The notes beneath the pieces were generated by a model that saw nothing but the letters and a program-made list of their open reading frames with translations, was not told the DNA's origin and made no database searches. From Polyporus tsugae (lineage: Eukaryota; Basidiomycota; Agaricomycetes; Polyporales; Polyporaceae): 64,000 nt of DNA. The translations under genes and the position numbers were made by a program. The DNA lies in the NCBI GenBank assembly GCA_024305745.1, contig JAHRBS010000008.1, forward strand, positions 1,674,001 to 1,738,000. Direction: 5' to 3'. Below are positions 11,753 through 24,097 of this stretch, in pieces. Within the stretch, counting starts at the first letter, position 1. The number at the start of each line of letters is the position of its first letter.

Positions 11753-12558
11753 GTTGCGCAGTAAACCCCTTGTACGGGACGCTGTTGGAGCTTAGGACGA
11801 GGAACAATATTGGAAATGGCTCTAGTCTCACCTCAGTCACCTCACATAAACGTACAGCCGAGTCTCCTAGCAACGCACAAAAGGATTCTGCCTTCCCAAA
11901 CACCAACCAGAATTAATCGCAGCCGATAAACGTTCTCCGAGAGGCAGAGTTCTGTCGCTGGCTCCTTGGCCCTTGAAATCGTCGGAACTTGCGCGCCAAG
12001 AGCAATTCTACTGTTCAAAAAGGCATAGGGGGGCAGACAGGGAGCAGATAGAGCCTGAGGTAATCGCCACAACAAGGAGGAAAAAGGTAAAATCCAGGAG
12101 GAGAGGGTGGTGGCGGTCGAGACGAAGGCCGCGGCCGAGGCGACTCGGAATTCTTCGCTGGTCGGCAATTGCCGGCCCGGCAGAACTGCGCCGGAGCCGT
12201 TCTCCCCACCGCGGCCGTGCCAGACTGCCAGACTACCACTGGCAGTTGTATACATCATGTTCAAGTTCGTTCCTATTCCCAAACATCCTAGGACTACAGT
12301 AGTCTCCCTAGACTAAGTTAATGAATATGCTAGAACATCGTTGCTTGAGGACATCATGACTCGAATTGGATACAGTGACTGCAGTGCAGCAGTCTGGGCT
12401 AAGCATTAGGCATTCACGAGCCTCCAGCCTATGCTGCCAGCCCCGTCATATTGGTATCATCTCAAGCTGGCGACAGCCATTCACCATTAGCACGAGAACG
12501 TTTAGAAGGCACAAACATCGGTTTTGCGCAGCCCAAGCCATTCCGACAACGTTGGTAC
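11753..12558. other. Intergenic between two minus-strand genes
   Basis: Contains the 5' side of the Pro/Gln-rich gene and the 3' side of the lactonase gene. Pyrimidine-rich minus strand around 12010-12120; no gene supported. Confidence 0.4.
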
Positions 12559-13856
12559 TCAATTCAGCCACACGAACGTCGACCTCGTCGGGATATCGGT
12601 GTTTCTCGCCAGGATCTCGAGGTTCCCCCCGCCGTCCGTCCTTTTCAGCATGATCGTGCCTGCGCTCCCCTCGACCCCGCTCGCGATCAAAAACTCGTTC
12701 TCCGGACCGCCCAGCTCCATCCCGCGGATCTGGTCGAGTCCCGTGAAAACGAATCCGACAAGTTCGAGCTCCGGTTCGACGCGGAAAATCGTGATGGCCT
12801 CTCCTCGTGGGTCGAGTGGCGGGGACCCGATGTTGCGATTCGACACGTAGATGAACGGCTCTGGGAATGACGGAGATGCCTCAGCAAGCTGAATCTCTGC
12901 CGCCCTCATGACAGCGCCCTGAGGAAGACCTGGGGGGATGACACTAAAGTTCGCGATGAGAGGGCCCGTGGTGCCATTCGGCGCGGGCGGGATTTCTTGC
13001 TGCGTCAACGTGCTGGCAGTCTCGTGGAGCGTGTAGAGAGTGTTTCCTGCAACGTAAACCATGCAATAAACCACCGCTATATGCTCAACGTGGTTGAAAA
13101 CATACCTCTGATTGCGATGTGGCGCGGCCCGCTCCCGGTTGGCTGGTCGATCTGGCCTTGAACCTTGAACACGCCCAGGGCCCCGTCTTCGACCAGCCTC
13201 CAAACTTTATCGGCGCCCTGGATTTCCCATTAGTGCCGCGCGGTGTGCTGGACATGCCCGATTACGGCCAAAATACTCACAAGGTCTGGTATGAACACCT
13301 CGTTCCCGTGCTCAAGGACCATGTGCGGGTGAGAGACGGGGGCGTCGAAGACGATAGGTGTAAATGAGGAGACAAACTCAAGAGGGTCCTCCACTTCAGT
13401 AGGAACGACAAGCGCATTGCCGCCATCGAACTTTGTTTGGAGAATATCAAGTGGTGCATGTTGTCGAGGACAGGAAAATTGCTTACGTTCACAACCGCAA
13501 CTTGGCCTGTGGAGAGGGGAGCAGTGAATGCTGGTCGGTCTCCTTCCGAGCTGATCGTGTCGATAGGGGCAGACAGAGCGCCATCCTGACCGATCGTGAA
13601 GGACTGTAGACCTCCGACTGGCGAAACTTCGTTGACCGAGCTGCGGGAACCACATTCAATCCGCAATCGCACACGGCTACGAAGGGGATACAACGTACTA
13701 CAGGATATTTTTGTTGGTGGGGTGCAGAGATATCCAGGACGCGTTACCTCCGGTAGGAGACTGGTTGAGGAGCGTGAGGGAGTTGGTGTCAGAGTTAAAG
13801 AGGTAGGACACGATGAAGGGGGCGAACCCCCCTGAGAGGATGGTAAAGTTGACCAT
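12559..13856 (-). CDS. Lactonase-family seven-bladed beta-propeller enzyme
   Basis: Resembles the cytosolic lactonase family that includes 6-phosphogluconolactonase-like and carboxy-cis,cis-muconate cyclase-like proteins. Five exons: 13856-13699, 13640-13487, 13430-13281, 13217-13106 and 13046-12559. They sum to 1062 nt, 353 residues, within the family's usual 340-400. The repeat pattern is visible: LNQSPTGGNASWISLHP, YSVNEVSPVGGLQSF, DRPAFTAPLSTGQVAVVN, VSHPHMVLEHGNEVFIPDLG, TGSGPRHIAI, FPEPFIYVSNRNIG and GRNTD-like C-terminus with a final FVWLN. HPH and GPRHIA correspond to conserved propeller motifs of the family. No signal peptide, so probably intracellular. Exact substrate cannot be inferred. 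Confidence 0.88.
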
Positions 13857-14459
13857 AGTAGGTCGTAAAAGTTTGCCGAACTTTCAATCGAGAGCGTTGA
13901 CCGCGATGGAGGGGACAGACCGTTGGTGGTGAGACCCCTCATATATTTATACAAGGATGAGGTCGGACAATGGTGATGAGGAAAGGATTGAGTAACGGAA
14001 GGAAGCAGCACTCGGCTGTCCGTCTAGCGATTCGAACCCCACGCGCAGGTCACGATGCTGCCAGGGCCATGAAAGCGGTCTAAAATCAGCTAATGGCTCG
14101 TCGCACGTTTTGCGGAAAGCTCACTTTGGTCTTCAGGACTTCGACCACCGTGGAATCTTTGCCGCGTCCTCGGAGAACCCAGTGGCACGTTCAAGTTGCC
14201 ATTTGGGATTCGGCTGGCGAGTCTTGGCATGAACTCTAGGGTTGAACGTAGGGTTACGTAGCTATCGGAGAGTACGAGAGCGGTGGGAGTATATGTCGGT
14301 GCAGGCTGAGGTAGAGTGGCGTCCCGGGTGCAGGAGGCTGAAAGGCCCGCGGCGAGCGAGGTGGTTGTCCAATGTCGAGTGCGTATGTTGGGCGCCTAAG
14401 CTGCCGCTGTCAAGTTACTTACACAGCCGCGAAGGTGCGTAGGCGCTAACCAGTGACTA
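13857..14459. other. Intergenic
   Basis: Upstream of the lactonase gene on the minus strand; TATA-like TATATTTAT near 13942-13950 on the plus strand, reverse complement ATAAATATA. Otherwise nothing recognised. Confidence 0.4.
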
Positions 14460-15262
14460 TGACTCACTCTGTCGCCGACTCCCACCAACAACCTGGTCCC
14501 GTCGGTCCCAGCAAGTGTCGCCCTCTGGGGAACTTCTGTCGCTTACCGGGCATTGTAGCCATACAGTATTACATGCGCTTGTCTGAGCGCCGTGACCATC
14601 GAGTAAGTATCTCTCCTCTACGCACTTGGGTGTTCTCGACATGCCTCCTTTGATCACTTTATATCCTTCCTACAAGCAAACCTCGATGTTTGCAAGAAGA
14701 TTCAAGAACTCAAGTGGTAGTGGTCGGACAACTTGAGACGCACTCGAGCAAGAGTGATCGATCGATTCCCTTAACCATGCTCGACGCCGCGCGCCACCGT
14801 GGTCGGTCGACTCTTGCGACTTCTGACCCGATTTTGGTGCTTGTCGCTAATATCTCACCTTGCAGGCCACTAGCACACACTCAACCTCATGTCGTGCCCG
14901 AAGCTCGAGTCGATCGTGATTCATATCTACTTCCGTCCACCATGCAACACGTCAGAGCCTCCGAATGTCCCCGCCCTGAGCCTCGCAGGCATCGGTATGC
15001 TCTCCCAAGCGTCAAAGGCTCTTTTGTGCCGGGTCAAGATCTGCCTGTATGACCTTCCTTGCGTGACGTTCAACAACGTGCGCATGCTGCGGCTACAAGA
15101 GTTCGACAAAGCGATCATTTGCCGTGGACAAGTTCCCACCCGGGAGGAGGTCATGCCGGAAGCTGCTGAAAGTCAAGCCCGACTACGATCTGATGCGGAC
15201 GTTCGATACAATATTAATCTCACATTCGCGCCACACCACAGTTCGAAGGCTGCCAGTCCCTG
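14460..15262 (+). pseudogene. F-box-like family member, internally deleted remnant
   Basis: Matches the family of 32117-33531 and 41018-42406 at both ends. The first part (14475-14830) parallels the N-terminal F-box region and the segment up to the VARLL motif, but with many frame breaks. Sequence then jumps to the end of the family intron (near 14863) and resumes with the C-terminal exon (SCPKLESIVIHIYFRPPCN, VPALSLAGIGMLSQ, RMLRLQEFDKAI). The central ~550 bp of exon 1 are missing. Non-functional. Confidence 0.75.
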
Positions 15263-15683
15263 ACCCTCCAAACCATCTCGACGGAATATGTTTTGCGCAG
15301 GCGCCCTACCAGCTTCTGCTGTTTCAGGTTTCGACAATTGAAATATACCGAGCCAATTCGTTGGTACTTACACCAGTGAGGACGACGTAAGGAGCTAGAA
15401 GATTATAACATTGAAAACATGACTGACTTCGGTGACGGCGGGAAATACCTAAGCTGGACACACACTGCTTGGCCCGACGTTCACTTGAAGTCGACTTGGA
15501 ACACGACTGCTTACACATTATCATATATGCACACTGCGTAGTACGACACCACGAAACAATGCACCGTCGACTTCTGACAAGAAACCCGAGCCGTACTCAT
15601 ACGGCTATCTGTGGTGAGCACGGACAACATACAAAGATGCAAACAGGGAGACCCAAATCACCATCACAATCCGTCGTTACCAT
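15263..15683. other. Intergenic
   Basis: Nothing recognised between the F-box remnant and the 3' end of the next minus-strand gene. Confidence 0.4.
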
Positions 15684-17744
15684 TCACATCCTATACCTCT
15701 CGCCGGAGAAGTACCCGTTGCTCCGAAACCCCTCAATCTCCTTCACATCCTCCTCCCGCATGAACGGGCAGTAGAACTCGCCTGTCCTGCCATGCTTCTT
15801 GTACAAGGCGCGTTCCAGCTCCTTCATCGCAGCCTCTGACGGCATCGGCCGCCCATCGCTCGCCATACACTCCAAGAAGCCGCGCACGTCGTACAACTGG
15901 CCCGTGCCGAGCTTCCGAACCGGTTCCCTCCATCCTGTCACAGCGCTTTCGGTTGTTGGAACGGCGTCGCTGGTACCGGACTCTTCTTCAGACGTGAAGT
16001 GCACAAAACCCCACATGCTCTTCTGGTTTTTGGAGAAAGGAAACGGGGACGCGCGAGACACGATGAACGCCCAGAAGTCCTTTTGGCCGCGAGGGATCAT
16101 GGGCGTAAGGAACGGCACAGACACCACCGTTCGTTGACCAAACTTCTCGTCCGGCGCACGAACTCCTCTGTGGAATGCGGAAAATCCCAGCATAGGGTAA
16201 GATGAACCTCTCTGGTCGTGGTCCTCCTGTGCATCCTTCCATGGGAGTACATCAATCAGCGCCTGAATGACTTGCGCTGGGGTGAAGAAGGGCATGGAGG
16301 CGCAGGCTAGATCGCGGTTGTCCATCACGTTGACAAATGTGAAGGCGGTGGGGTATGGGTTCGGCTTCTCGATCGTGAGGAATACAGGATGGACGAGGCC
16401 TTCAAGAGACTTGAAGCAAGATGGCTCGTTTTGCACTAGGGCGAGTATACGTGCGTCGGTGATGGACGAGCACCCAATGATCACGAGACGACGAAGAGTT
16501 GGAGCTGCCTCAAGGAGTTTGGAAATGTCCTCAGCGACAAGGACACTGTTGAATGAAGCATTCAGAAATGCGATTTCGCCACAGCCAGACAGAACCTTGA
16601 GAAGCTGGAACCCCGAGAGCTGGAAGTCCGAGAGGTCGACCCTAGTGTTCTCCTTCAACTCCGACAGCACGCGAACGAGTAATTGGGTGCCAAAATCAGG
16701 GAACGGGTTAAGGTCGCGGAGAATCTTCTTGACCTCTTCAGCCTTCCCCGGGAGCCAGATGAGTCGCTCAAGGTCCCTTGTGTCCGCAGTGTCAAGAGAG
16801 TGCTTCACGGCGGCATCAAAGGTCAATGCCACCAAGGAAGGAACAACGGATGATACATTGGCCACTACGACCTCTGTCATTGTCGTTGAGGAGGCGGGCG
16901 AACGTCGAAGGTCCCGAAAACGAACGTGGGGCCAAGCCTCTCGTAGGAGGTCTGCGCTGATGACGGGAACGTCCTTGAGACCCTCGATAGCCCGTGTTAA
17001 TCTATCAGAGGGACGAGAATGCTCTGAATCGGCCGCGTTTTAATATCTACCCGAGATACATTGAATAAGGACTCACGAGCCTCCTTGTCGCTTTTGGTTT
17101 CAGTATCGGTCTCATCTACACCTTCATCCCTCTTCTTGCTGCTGCCCACAGGCGGAGAGGGTTCGTACTTACTGATGGAATAGTATGCGCTCAGGTACTC
17201 GTATGCATCAAGAACATCTTTGGCTTGTAGGAAACAGTACGGGGGGCGGTTGCGTTCGGTGATATCGAGGATAGAGATGCCATCGTTGTTGTCTGAGTGA
17301 TTCCAGGGAATGTGATCAGGAACAATTGAACTGAATAGGCCGCAACTACTCACCTTCATCCCAACAACCCATCCAAGCACACAAAACAGCGTTTTCCGAA
17401 GTCCAACCGGAAGTGTACACCGTCTGATCGGCCTCCAGATCCGTCATCCACGCCGAGCCCAAGAGAGATGCGGTATAGGGGCAGGGAATGCCTGGAATTT
17501 TGGGCTCTTCGTAGCCATATCCGTATTGTCCATCAATGGTCCGGAGTTCGGCACGGACCACGGCGGCATTCTCTGGGTGGCTCATCAATGTGATGAGACG
17601 ACGCATGGCGAGCAGCGGGAGACTGCCACAGCACCACTGGTGGTGGAATCCTGCTATGCAACGTCTTTGTCCGGGATCGCCAGACTGAGCACCGTGAGGG
17701 CGAACACGGGCGATGAGGAAAGCTTGGTGTCTCTGGCCCATCAA
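15684..17744 (-). CDS. Unknown protein with leucine-rich central part
   Basis: At least three exons are firm: one ending at 17355, then 17292-17077 and 17023-15684, joined in phase. The first listed frame opens at 17744, but the true start may lie upstream behind another intron; an in-frame ATG also exists at 17606. The middle (TRVDLSDFQLSGFQLLKVLSG, AFLNASFNSVLVAEDI, LRRLVIIGCSSITDARIL) has the spacing of leucine-rich repeats. An acidic/Lys linker with KKRDEGVDETDTETKSDKEA precedes it. The C-terminal ~150 residues (PFLTPMIPRGQKDFWAFIV, YDVRGFLECMASDGRPM) resemble uncharacterised basidiomycete proteins in my memory, but I cannot name a domain. No signal peptide or membrane segment. Function unknown. 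Confidence 0.75.
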
Positions 17745-20268
17745 TCGTATTTACGAATGATGGATGAGTGCATAGGGTACTAGTACTGGGGAAGGCGGTG
17801 GCAATGGTTCAAACGGGGTGAGTTTGAGGATATGGTGATTATATGGGTGACGTATGCTGCTGTCCATGTTGGGCAAGACTCAAGAGGCATCTCCTTTCAT
17901 CGTCTGCGTTATCCCTCATGCTGCCGCGCTGCTGATGGTCCTAACTTTGTTTCCTCCCCAGATGATAGTTGCACCTGCTGGGTATGCTGGACAATGGAGT
18001 GAAGTCAAAGCCTTATAGTGGGAAGACGAAGGTGAAGTGACGCATTAATATTCCAGCAGGTGGCAGAAGCAGCACCAGTTGTGTTGCGAACCGTGACAAG
18101 CTCAGTGGCTGTGTGCCCCTACGGCAAATGCCGATCCACTTCCGGCTATATCCGAAATGTAATGGTTTACCGTGGGTACTGGAGTCCTAGAGCTACGTCC
18201 ACCTCTTTGTCCTTCCGAGCGCAATACACGCATTCTCTGCTTCCACAACTCGCTCTGTTAACGGAAAATCCTGGGTTGGCAACTTGAACTCCTCTTCTCC
18301 CCCACTGCCATGATTCTCAACACAGTACTAGTCAAGATAGGGACTTCGTTCTAGTGCTTTCATGATTCCGCTCTTCGCCCACTACGAAACCAGTCCTCGA
18401 TATATCTGAAAGTTGGGGAAGGGAGCCTGGCATTCTCGTGTTCAAATGTGGTCTCTGACTGCCATTTTTCAAATTCCAACCCAACAGGCCAGATTCACAC
18501 AAGGGACCGTCGCGCGTGCAATAGGAAGATGCATGTACGTTATATGTATTCGTCAGTAACCTCCTGTCGCTCAAGCTCATTACTTTTCCATTCCCGCTTC
18601 AGAACTGGACATGTCCCCCGGATGACGTAGAGTCAAGTCACCGGCTGGTATACATAACAAGGTGCCACTCCTCGGGATCGCGCCGTTACTTCGCCATAAT
18701 GTCTGGCAAACAATTAGGAGCTGCAAGCTGCCATCGTGGACCCTGCTTCGTTTTCGGCGGTACAAGGCTAGCAGTTACTAGGCAATGCCTCACACCCGCA
18801 TGGCGTCTCGGCGGCTCATCTCACGGTGCTCGTATTGAAGGCATCACATCCACGGCCCTGCAGCTGAGAAGATGTCTTTGATCTCAAGTTGAGCCATGCG
18901 CATTGCTGATACCCGTCATTGCTCATGTAACCCCGCTCGTTTGGACACGAAGTCCCTATTGCTGCTGGCTCGGCAAGCCTCATGCTCGGCTGCGTAGATA
19001 TTGGGGCTGAGTACATTGTTCAACCAGGAGGCAATGGGCTCGCGGTACGGAGTGGCAAGTGAGGGTCAACCCCTATCTGCTATCTTGGGCTTCGTGGCGT
19101 TGTCGTGACTCGACTGGGCATACCATACATCTGAAATTTGTTGATGTGGGTGGTTTCGAGCTGACATCTCACCTTGGCGCGGCCACCATTCGCATTCCAA
19201 GGTGGCTCTTCTGAATGACAGTTCATGAATCACGCAAGAGTAACAATGGGTTGTCCGGCCCACCTTCGTACAAAGGATGCTGCGTATTAACTGCACCCGA
19301 AGAAGCTGTGGACGCAAAGGGCGGCCACGCTGACCGTACTGTCGTCCCTGGAGACAAGGCGAACGTGAACTGAATAAGTACTAGAACTTTAGTTGACGGC
19401 ATTGATTGGGATCTTAACAGCATTGGCTGGTGTGCTATTGTCACAGTATCATTTCTACTGCTACTCCCAGGAGTCCCACATGCATGACGGGCTTCAGTTT
19501 TACTTCGAGGGCTATGTAGACACAATACTTCACATCAAACAATGTAGTAGGGAATGCATCTCCGTCTGATGCTCATGTCACTTTCGATCCCTCCAGGTCG
19601 GCAAACTCATAGAGCGGATACTATTGTACGTAAATTTTTGTGCCAGGCTCATGCGAAAGGCCGGGGGCACTCGACTGTTGTTTTGTAGTCAGTCAAATCC
19701 CGTCAAGGAATGAATGGGTCGGGATGTGGATGTAGTGCCAGGTACATAGCCTGCTAGAGTACCTTCAGTAACATTCAAGGTGAATTTTATGATTGCCCTA
19801 CGAAGCGATCAACGGCCATCTCCCTTGCCAGTCAAAGAACCTACCAACCATAGACTCACATTGACCCCGTACCAAAGGATCCTTGCACGAGTACGGCCTT
19901 TTTTATGCAATGGAAGTTGTGCAATATCGCAAGAAGCCCGTCAATCAACGGGTGTTACAGTACATAAACTGAATAGCATGCAAGGAAGTGATGACAGCAG
20001 GACGGAGAACAAATCATCAAGATAATGAGCAACCGCGAGTGTTTGAGCCCATCACCGAGACAAGCATAGGAACCTGTAGACGAGATACAGCTGTGCAGTT
20101 AGAAGTTAACGCCTCGAGATGCGTGGACACGGGGGAAAACCTACCAAGGTGTTGGACTTTGAGCTAATAGGGTACGGACTTATCCAGACATGAGGCTATG
20201 CGACCACATGGCGCTTAGTCAATGCTATGCATCTTACTTATCATATTTAGGTTTCTCTCTCATACTAT
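17745..20268. other. Long gene-poor stretch
   Basis: About 2.5 kb without a supported gene on either strand; open frames are short and lack family motifs or codon bias. I searched it on the minus strand for the rest of the WD40 gene broken at 29.76 kb and did not find it. Confidence 0.5.
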
Positions 20269-20648
20269 TGTTGTAGAGGTCCGGAGACGTCTGGAATCTT
20301 CTTGGACAATCCATACTGCTCTAGAATAGTCTAGGTAGTTCTATGCTTACTCACTCTACAGTGCTATATTGCATAATCCTTGACTCATTGTCTTACTCAT
20401 GCATACATGTGACTTCTTTATCGCTTACTCATGCACTCCCTACTGTAGTATATAAGGACTGCATTCTCTGCTCCTGCTCTTCAGTCATTCACTCACTGAC
20501 TGAAGAGTAAGTACTATACTTGCCTCTCTTTTACTTGTAGTTACTGACTTTACCTTAGTCTCTCTGTGTTTGACTTACAGGTACTTGGTAACTTACAATA
20601 TAGTCGTTCACTCACTGACTGAAGATCTCTCTGTGTTTGACTTACAGT
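20269..20648 (+). repeat. LTR-like fragment of another retroelement
   Basis: Starts TGTTGTAGAGGTCCGGAGAC, carries a TATA box (TATATAAGG at about 20450-20457), a hairpin 25 nt downstream (20477-20507) and direct repeats of CTCTCTGTGTTTGACTTACAG at about 20560-20580 and 20628-20648. Promoter-like layout and TG start fit an LTR, probably of a family different from the gypsy LTRs at 21842 and 29315. No matching second copy is in the window, so solo or truncated. Confidence 0.5.
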
Positions 20649-20683
20649 CGGAACCCTTGCCCTCACGGCCTCGAGTTCATCAC

Positions 20684-21809
20684 CAAACCACACGGTCCTC
20701 TTCAACCAAACGAAATCCCTGATGGCCCGGGCCAGATTGTGATGTGCGACTTCATCACTGGACTCCCAGAGGTGGATGGATACAACGCGCTTTAGCTCAA
20801 TCCTGATCGGCATAGAAAGATGATACATCTTATTCCTTGCACTGAGGAGATCGACGCAGAAGGAGCTGCTGACAACTTCATCTGAGAACATTTTCGTCTT
20901 CATGGGCTGCCACGGAAGATCATCTCTGATCGTGGGCCCCAGTTCTCAAGCAAGCTCTTCCGTGCTGTACTCAAGGGACTCGGCATAGAAAGCGCAATGT
21001 CCACAGCCTACCACCTGCAGACAGATGGGCAATCGGAACGATGGAACCAGGAGATAGAGGCGTACCTTCGTATGTTCTGCTCGTGGCGCCGCAATGACTG
21101 GGTCAAGTGGCTGCCGATTGCAGAGTTTGCCTTTAACTCGCACCAGCACTCGTCAACGGATTACTCGCCGTTCTACCTCATGTACGGCTACAAACCCCAG
21201 TTCCACATTCCAATGTTGCCTACAGCAGTGCCTGCAGCTGATGAACGCCGGGAGGAGTTGCGACAGGCGTGAGAGGATGCAGCAGCGGCCTTAACTCTAG
21301 CAGCTGAACGGATGAAGGAGTACTATGATCGGTACGTCCGTGACGCTCCAGAGTTCAAGGAAGGCCAGAAGGTGTGGCTCGACACAAGGAACTTCCGCAT
21401 TCCTGGAGTCTCTCGGAAACTGGTGGATCGGTACGCTGGCCCATATCTGGTTGTATGCAAGGCGGGCAATCTGGCTTACAAGCTCAGACTCCCCAAGGAC
21501 CTTGTAATCCACCCAGTATTCCACGTTTCTCTCTTGCTTCCGCACAAGGAGAGTCGACTCCCCGGTCGTCACCCGGCAGAGCCAGCGGCAATTGAGGTGG
21601 AGGGGGAGGAAGAGTACGAAGTGGAGGAAGTGTTGGAGTTGCGGCGGTATGGGCGGTGGAAGAAACTGCAGTACCTCATACACTGGAAGGGTTGGGGCCC
21701 TGAACACGACAGCTGGGAGGATGCAGTGGACCTTACAAATGCACCGCAACTCATGCAGAAATTCCATTCAACGCACGCAGAGGCGCCTGGTCCTCTCAAG
21801 AGGACTTAG
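20684..21809 (+). pseudogene. Ty3/gypsy pol 3' fragment: integrase core and chromodomain
   Basis: Plus-strand partial copy of the element at 22809-29758. It begins abruptly near 20684 inside the integrase region. The integrase triad region is visible (MCDFITGLP, ISDRGPQF, TDGQSERWNQEIE). A C-terminal chromodomain follows (EVEEVLELRRYGRWKKLQYL, IHWKGWGPEHDSWEDA). In-frame stops: TAG at 20793-20795, TGA at 20883-20885 and TGA at 21270-21272. The last two are identical in the inverted copy. A polypurine tract (AGGAGAGGGGTA) at about 21829-21840 leads into the LTR. Cannot encode a functional enzyme. Confidence 0.9.
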
Positions 21810-21841
21810 TCGTGAAGGCACAACCCTTAGGAGAGGGGTAT

Positions 21842-22285
21842 TGTCATGAATGTTCCATTCGGCGCCTGCTACCAGCGCCTTAGTCTCCTTTTCCGGACGA
21901 TCTACTTCTCACGTCATACTTATTGTTCTCCGTTGCGTTGTATCTTGTCCTTTGTTCTTTAGCACAATAGCTCCTTATTGTCCATTGTTGCTATTGTTCC
22001 GTTTCCATTGTTCACCCGTGTCCATAGTTACCTATTGTCCCTGGGTTCTCATTGTCCTCTATACGTATATAAGGACCTGTACTTTGCTGCCTGGAGACCT
22101 CAGTTTCGACCTCTTGTCTCCAGGTAAGCCTCGCTGTATTTCCCTCATTAGTTACCTCACTCAATACATCTTGTCTCCAGCCCTGACCATCGAGCCTTGC
22201 TCCGCTCTCGCTGCACAAGTGCTTGTCGGTGCTCCTGCTCGTCTCGTACGTATCCCTGATCCTTACTCGACGTCCAGTCGTAACA
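21842..22285 (+). repeat. Gypsy LTR A (3' LTR of the plus-strand partial copy)
   Basis: 444 bp, starting TGTCATGAATG and ending GTAACA (TG...CA). TATA box TATATAAGG at about 22066-22074. Preceded by a polypurine tract. Same length as LTR C at 29315-29758 and virtually identical over ~290 bp to LTR B. Confidence 0.88.
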
Positions 22286-22808
22286 GCAGTGGTCCCGAGA
22301 TCAGCGATGGCGAATAAAACAAGGAGTCGGCTGGATTCTACAACAACTATTGGACAGAATTGGCTGTATGCCTAAGTAGCCTTCCGAACAAGAAGGGACT
22401 TGTGAACAAGTCCCAGAGGGCGAATGTAAGGGATCGGCGTCTCCTTTGGCATCTCATATGCCTTATCCGGCGATCGGTCGCTCAACGCTCTGCGTGCTCT
22501 CTCCCTTGGCCTCGACCTCCCTGCTTCGGTTTCCTATTGTTCTTCTTTCCTGTTCCTTTCCTTTCAGTCTTGCTCTCTCGGAGCTTCGACACTCCTGCGT
22601 GCTCTATCAGTCTCTATTTCCAATCTCTAGTTCTATTGTTCTCTCTACGTATTTAAATCCTGTACTCTTTGGGGACAAGCCCGAGCTCTTGCGATACGAC
22701 GGCTCTACTCACTCATTGGACTTGCGTGTCTCAAGACTCTCTCGTGTTTCTGGCCCCTTCCGATGACAGCGCTCAATGCCCACGTTCAGAAGGACCGGTT
22801 TCTCACAC
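22286..22808. other. Spacer between inverted gypsy arms; second LTR-like stretch
   Basis: Contains a perfect short palindrome at 22395-22414 (GGGACTTGT, GA, ACAAGTCCC). The 22420-22790 part is pyrimidine-rich with a TATA-like TATTTAAATCC near 22650, followed by CTGTACTC, echoing the promoter of the gypsy LTRs (TATATAAGG...CTGTACTT). It may be a diverged LTR. No coding sequence. Confidence 0.45.
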
Positions 22809-23141
22809 AAGATGTATTGAGTAAGTAGATGTCTACGAGTGAAATACAGCGAGGCTTACCTGGAGACAAGAGGTCGAAACTGAGGTCTCCAGGCAGCAAA
22901 GTACAGGTCCTTATATACGTATAGAGGACAATGAGAACCCAGGGACAATAGGTAACTATGGACACGGGTGAACAATGGAAACGGAACAATAGCAACAATG
23001 GACAATAAGGAGCTATTGTGCTAAAGAACAAAGGACAAGATACAACGCAACGGAGAACAATAAGTATGACGTGAGAAGTAGATCGTCCGGAAAAGGAGAC
23101 TAAGGCGCTGGTAGCAGGCGCCGAATGGAACATTCATGACA
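22809..23141 (-). repeat. Gypsy LTR B, truncated 3' LTR
   Basis: Starts TGTCATGAATG at 23141 on the minus strand and matches LTR A nearly perfectly until about 22850. It then shows a small rearranged stretch and stops matching after ACTCAATACATCTTGT at about 22809. The last ~110 bp of the LTR are missing. Confidence 0.85.
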
Positions 23142-23173
23142 ATACCCCTCTCCTAAGGGTTGTGCCTTCACGA

Positions 23174-24097
23174 CTAAGTCCTCTTGAGAGGACCAGGCGC
23201 CTCTGCGTGCGTTGAATGGAATTTCTGCATGAGTTGCGGTGCATTTGTAAGGTCCACTGCATCCTCCCAGCTGTCGTGTTCAGGGCCCCAACCCTTCCAG
23301 TGTATGAGGTACTGCAGTTTCTTCCACCGCCCATACCGCCGCAACTCCAACACTTCCTCCACTTCGTACTCTTCCTCCCCCTCCACCTCAATTGCCGCTG
23401 GCTCTGCCGGGTGACGACCGGGGAGTCGACTCTCCTTGTGCGGAAGCAAGAGAGAAACGTGGAATACTGGGTGGATTACAAGGTCCTTGGGGAGTCTGAG
23501 CTTGTAAGCCAGATTGCCCGCCTTGCATACAACCAGATATGGGCCAGCGTACCGATCCACCAGTTTCCGAGAGACTCCAGGAATGCGGAAGTTCCTTGTG
23601 TCGAGCCACACCTTCTGGCCTTCCTTGAACTCTGGAGCGTCACGGACGTACCGATCATAGTACTCCTTCATCCGTTCAGCTGCTAGAGTTAAGGCCGCTG
23701 CTGCATCCTCTCACGCCTGTCGCAACTCCTCCCGGCGTTCATCAGCTGCAGGCACTGCTGTAGGCAACATTGGAATGTGGAACTGGGGTTTGTAGCCGTA
23801 CATGAGGTAGAACGGCGAGTAATCCGTTGACGAGTGCTGGTGCGAGTTAAAGGCAAACTCTGCAATCGGCAGCCACTTGACCCAGTCATTGCGGCGCCAC
23901 GAGCAGAACATACGAAGGTACGCCTCTATCTCCTGGTTCCATCGTTCCGATTGCCCATCTGTCTGCAGGTGGTAGGCTGTGGACATTGCGCTTTCTATGC
24001 CGAGTCCCTTGAGTACAGCACGGAAGAGCTTGCTTGAGAACTGGGGCCCACGATCAGAGATGATCTTCCGTGGCAGCCCATGAAGACGAAAATGTTC
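23174..24097 (-). pseudogene. Gypsy integrase C-terminal half and chromodomain
   Basis: Continues the pol frame after the TGA at 24098-24100. Encodes ISDRGPQFSS, the TDGQSERWNQEIE glutamate region, then after a second TGA at 23711-23713 the GPY/F-type region (DRYAGPYLVV) and a chromodomain ending at the stop near 23174. The 165-residue final segment is identical to that at 21312-21809. Confidence 0.9.

Noticed and set aside
14000..14100. Minus-strand GGGGTTCGAATC resembling a tRNA T-arm
   Set aside because: The stem flanking the TTCGAAT loop does not pair and no D-arm is present.
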